Assembly (NCBI RefSeq): GCF_008000815.1
Contig: NZ_CP042806.1
Span: 4,278,001-4,342,000, forward strand
Source of the DNA: Terriglobus albidus
GTDB lineage: Bacteria > Acidobacteriota > Terriglobia > Terriglobales > Acidobacteriaceae
DNA length: 64,000 nucleotides
Direction: 5' to 3'
The number at the start of each line of letters is the position of its first letter. Within the stretch, counting starts at the first letter, position 1. The position numbers and the translations under genes are program-made. The notes under the pieces were generated by a model that did no database searches, was not told where the DNA came from, and saw only the letters and a list, made by a program, of their open reading frames with translations. Positions 63,351 to 64,000 of the stretch are shown here, piece after piece.

Positions 63351-64000
63351 TTGCGTCGTCTGATTCTGCGCGCTGGTCAGATTTTTCCCTGGTCCCTGGG
63401 TACAGGTCGGAATACCGGTTTCGATTTGTGAGCCCTCTTCGTAGTCGTTCCAGGTCTGGACCAACATAAACGGAATGACCTGCCCGGCTGGAAAATACTC
63501 TTTCCATAACTCCAGCGCCTCACGATAAGTTTGCCCGCACCGTGCAGAGATATGACGATTCAAACTCCAGGCAGCCCTGGAATCGTCAAACTGTGGCCAC
63601 GCACCACCGACGACGATCTTGTCGGAGTATTTCTCAGCCATGTTTTTATAAAAGTCTCTGAGGTAACGATCTCCCCAATGGCTTCCATCCGCAGCCCAAC
63701 CATCGGGGCCAGGATTCACCCACGGATAAAAGCCGTCGAAGGCTTCAGGATGGGGTCCGGGAAGGTTTTCCTGCATTAACCAGGGAGGCGAGCTCCACTT
63801 ATTTACGGCAGTCCGGACCTGTGCCCAATCTGTATGGCTGCCATGTGGAAAGACAAAGATCACCGGCCTTCCCTTGTACGTCAAATAGGCCTCATGACCG
63901 GGGGAGTTCGGGAGTAAGTAGTTGTCATGAAAGGCTGTGAGGTCGGCAATCACCTGGTCTGTTGCTCCCTCATCGGTATCGCCCTCGTCGTACATCAGCG
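63348..64000 (-). CDS. Partial GH99/GH71-like glycoside hydrolase, C-terminal part
   Basis: The frame runs off the right edge; at least 217 residues are visible. Motifs such as YLTYKGRPVIFVFPHG, GFYPWVNPGPDGWAADGSHWGDRYLRDFYKNM, VVGGAWPQFDDSRAAW and VIPFMLVQTWNDYEEGSQIETG resemble the C-terminal half of GH99-like or GH71-like hydrolases acting on alpha-glycans, with WNDYEEGS a recurring ending. The last ~15 residues (CTQGPGKNLTSAQNQTTQ) look low-complexity and the TAA is inside the TIR repeat. Confidence 0.7.
   Translation of the reverse strand, partial: LMYDEGDTDEGATDQVIADLTAFHDNYLLPNSPGHEAYLTYKGRPVIFVFPHGSHTDWAQVRTAVNKWSSPPWLMQENLPGPHPEAFDGFYPWVNPGPDGWAADGSHWGDRYLRDFYKNMAEKYSDKIVVGGAWPQFDDSRAAWSLNRHISARCGQTYREALELWKEYFPAGQVIPFMLVQTWNDYEEGSQIETGIPTCTQGPGKNLTSAQNQTTQ

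Noticed and set aside
1-64000. tRNA or rRNA genes
   Set aside because: No cloverleaf-like or rRNA-like segment was recognised while reading intergenic regions, though a covariance search was not possible.

Overview
The window looks like chromosomal DNA of an acidobacterium of the class Terriglobia (Terriglobus/Granulicella/Edaphobacter-like). This is inferred from gene content: a very long TonB-dependent receptor with an N-terminal carboxypeptidase-regulatory-like domain, DUF5107-TPR proteins, many glycoside hydrolases, a BlaI-M56 protease module, and small secreted proteins of the kind common in that group. No rRNA, tRNA, CRISPR array, phage or complete insertion sequence was seen. No database search was possible; family names rest on motifs read in the translations.

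Layout. (1) 1-4 kb: a heptanucleotide tandem repeat in front of purB, a small coupled gene, a secreted GH28 polygalacturonase-like enzyme and a YkgJ-type Cys-cluster protein. (2) 4-10.3 kb: a tripartite hairpin-rich intergenic element, then a coupled AddB-like/AddA-like helicase-nuclease pair for double-strand-break processing. (3) 10.3-31.4 kb: a carbohydrate-use region. GH27 alpha-galactosidase with two CBM35-like modules reads rightward. A leftward operon encodes a TonB receptor, GH97, GH95 and GH36. A rightward operon encodes a DUF5107-TPR protein, an MFS sugar porter and a LacI regulator, followed by a convergent aldose-1-epimerase-like gene. The enzymes point to alpha-galactose/fucose-bearing plant or microbial glycans. 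Operator-like palindromes are shared between GH27 and the receptor operon, and between the DUF5107/MFS/LacI operon and a GH42 gene 12 kb away.

(4) 31.5-36.1 kb: a BlaI-type repressor, an M56 sensor protease and a periplasmic HtrA/DegP protease. Near-identical inverted repeats lie before blaI and inside the first codons of the protease gene, so the three are probably one regulon. A c-type cytochrome follows. (5) 36.1-36.7 kb: a gene-free stretch with a TIR-flanked repeat (second copy at 63.2 kb), a perfect 18-bp palindrome and a sequence resembling group II intron domain V. (6) 36.7-42.2 kb: a short GH42 beta-galactosidase, an ATP-dependent DNA ligase broken by a one-base frameshift, a convergent LigD-type primase-polymerase, and a CotA-like multicopper oxidase.

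(7) 42.2-54.3 kb, mostly leftward: a CPA2 antiporter, a secreted unknown, a TonB energy transducer, GT2, a nucleotidyltransferase-like protein, a TPR protein, a divergent secreted protein, a phosphoesterase/phospholipase C lipoprotein with three Ig-like repeats, and GT4. (8) 54.4-63.2 kb: a 1416-residue TPR plus outer-membrane-barrel protein divergent from a four-gene, translationally coupled operon (a polytopic GT-C-like membrane protein and three exported proteins of unknown function). I propose this as a candidate uncharacterised envelope glycan assembly/export system. The window ends inside a GH99/GH71-like gene whose stop codon is supplied by the second TIR repeat.
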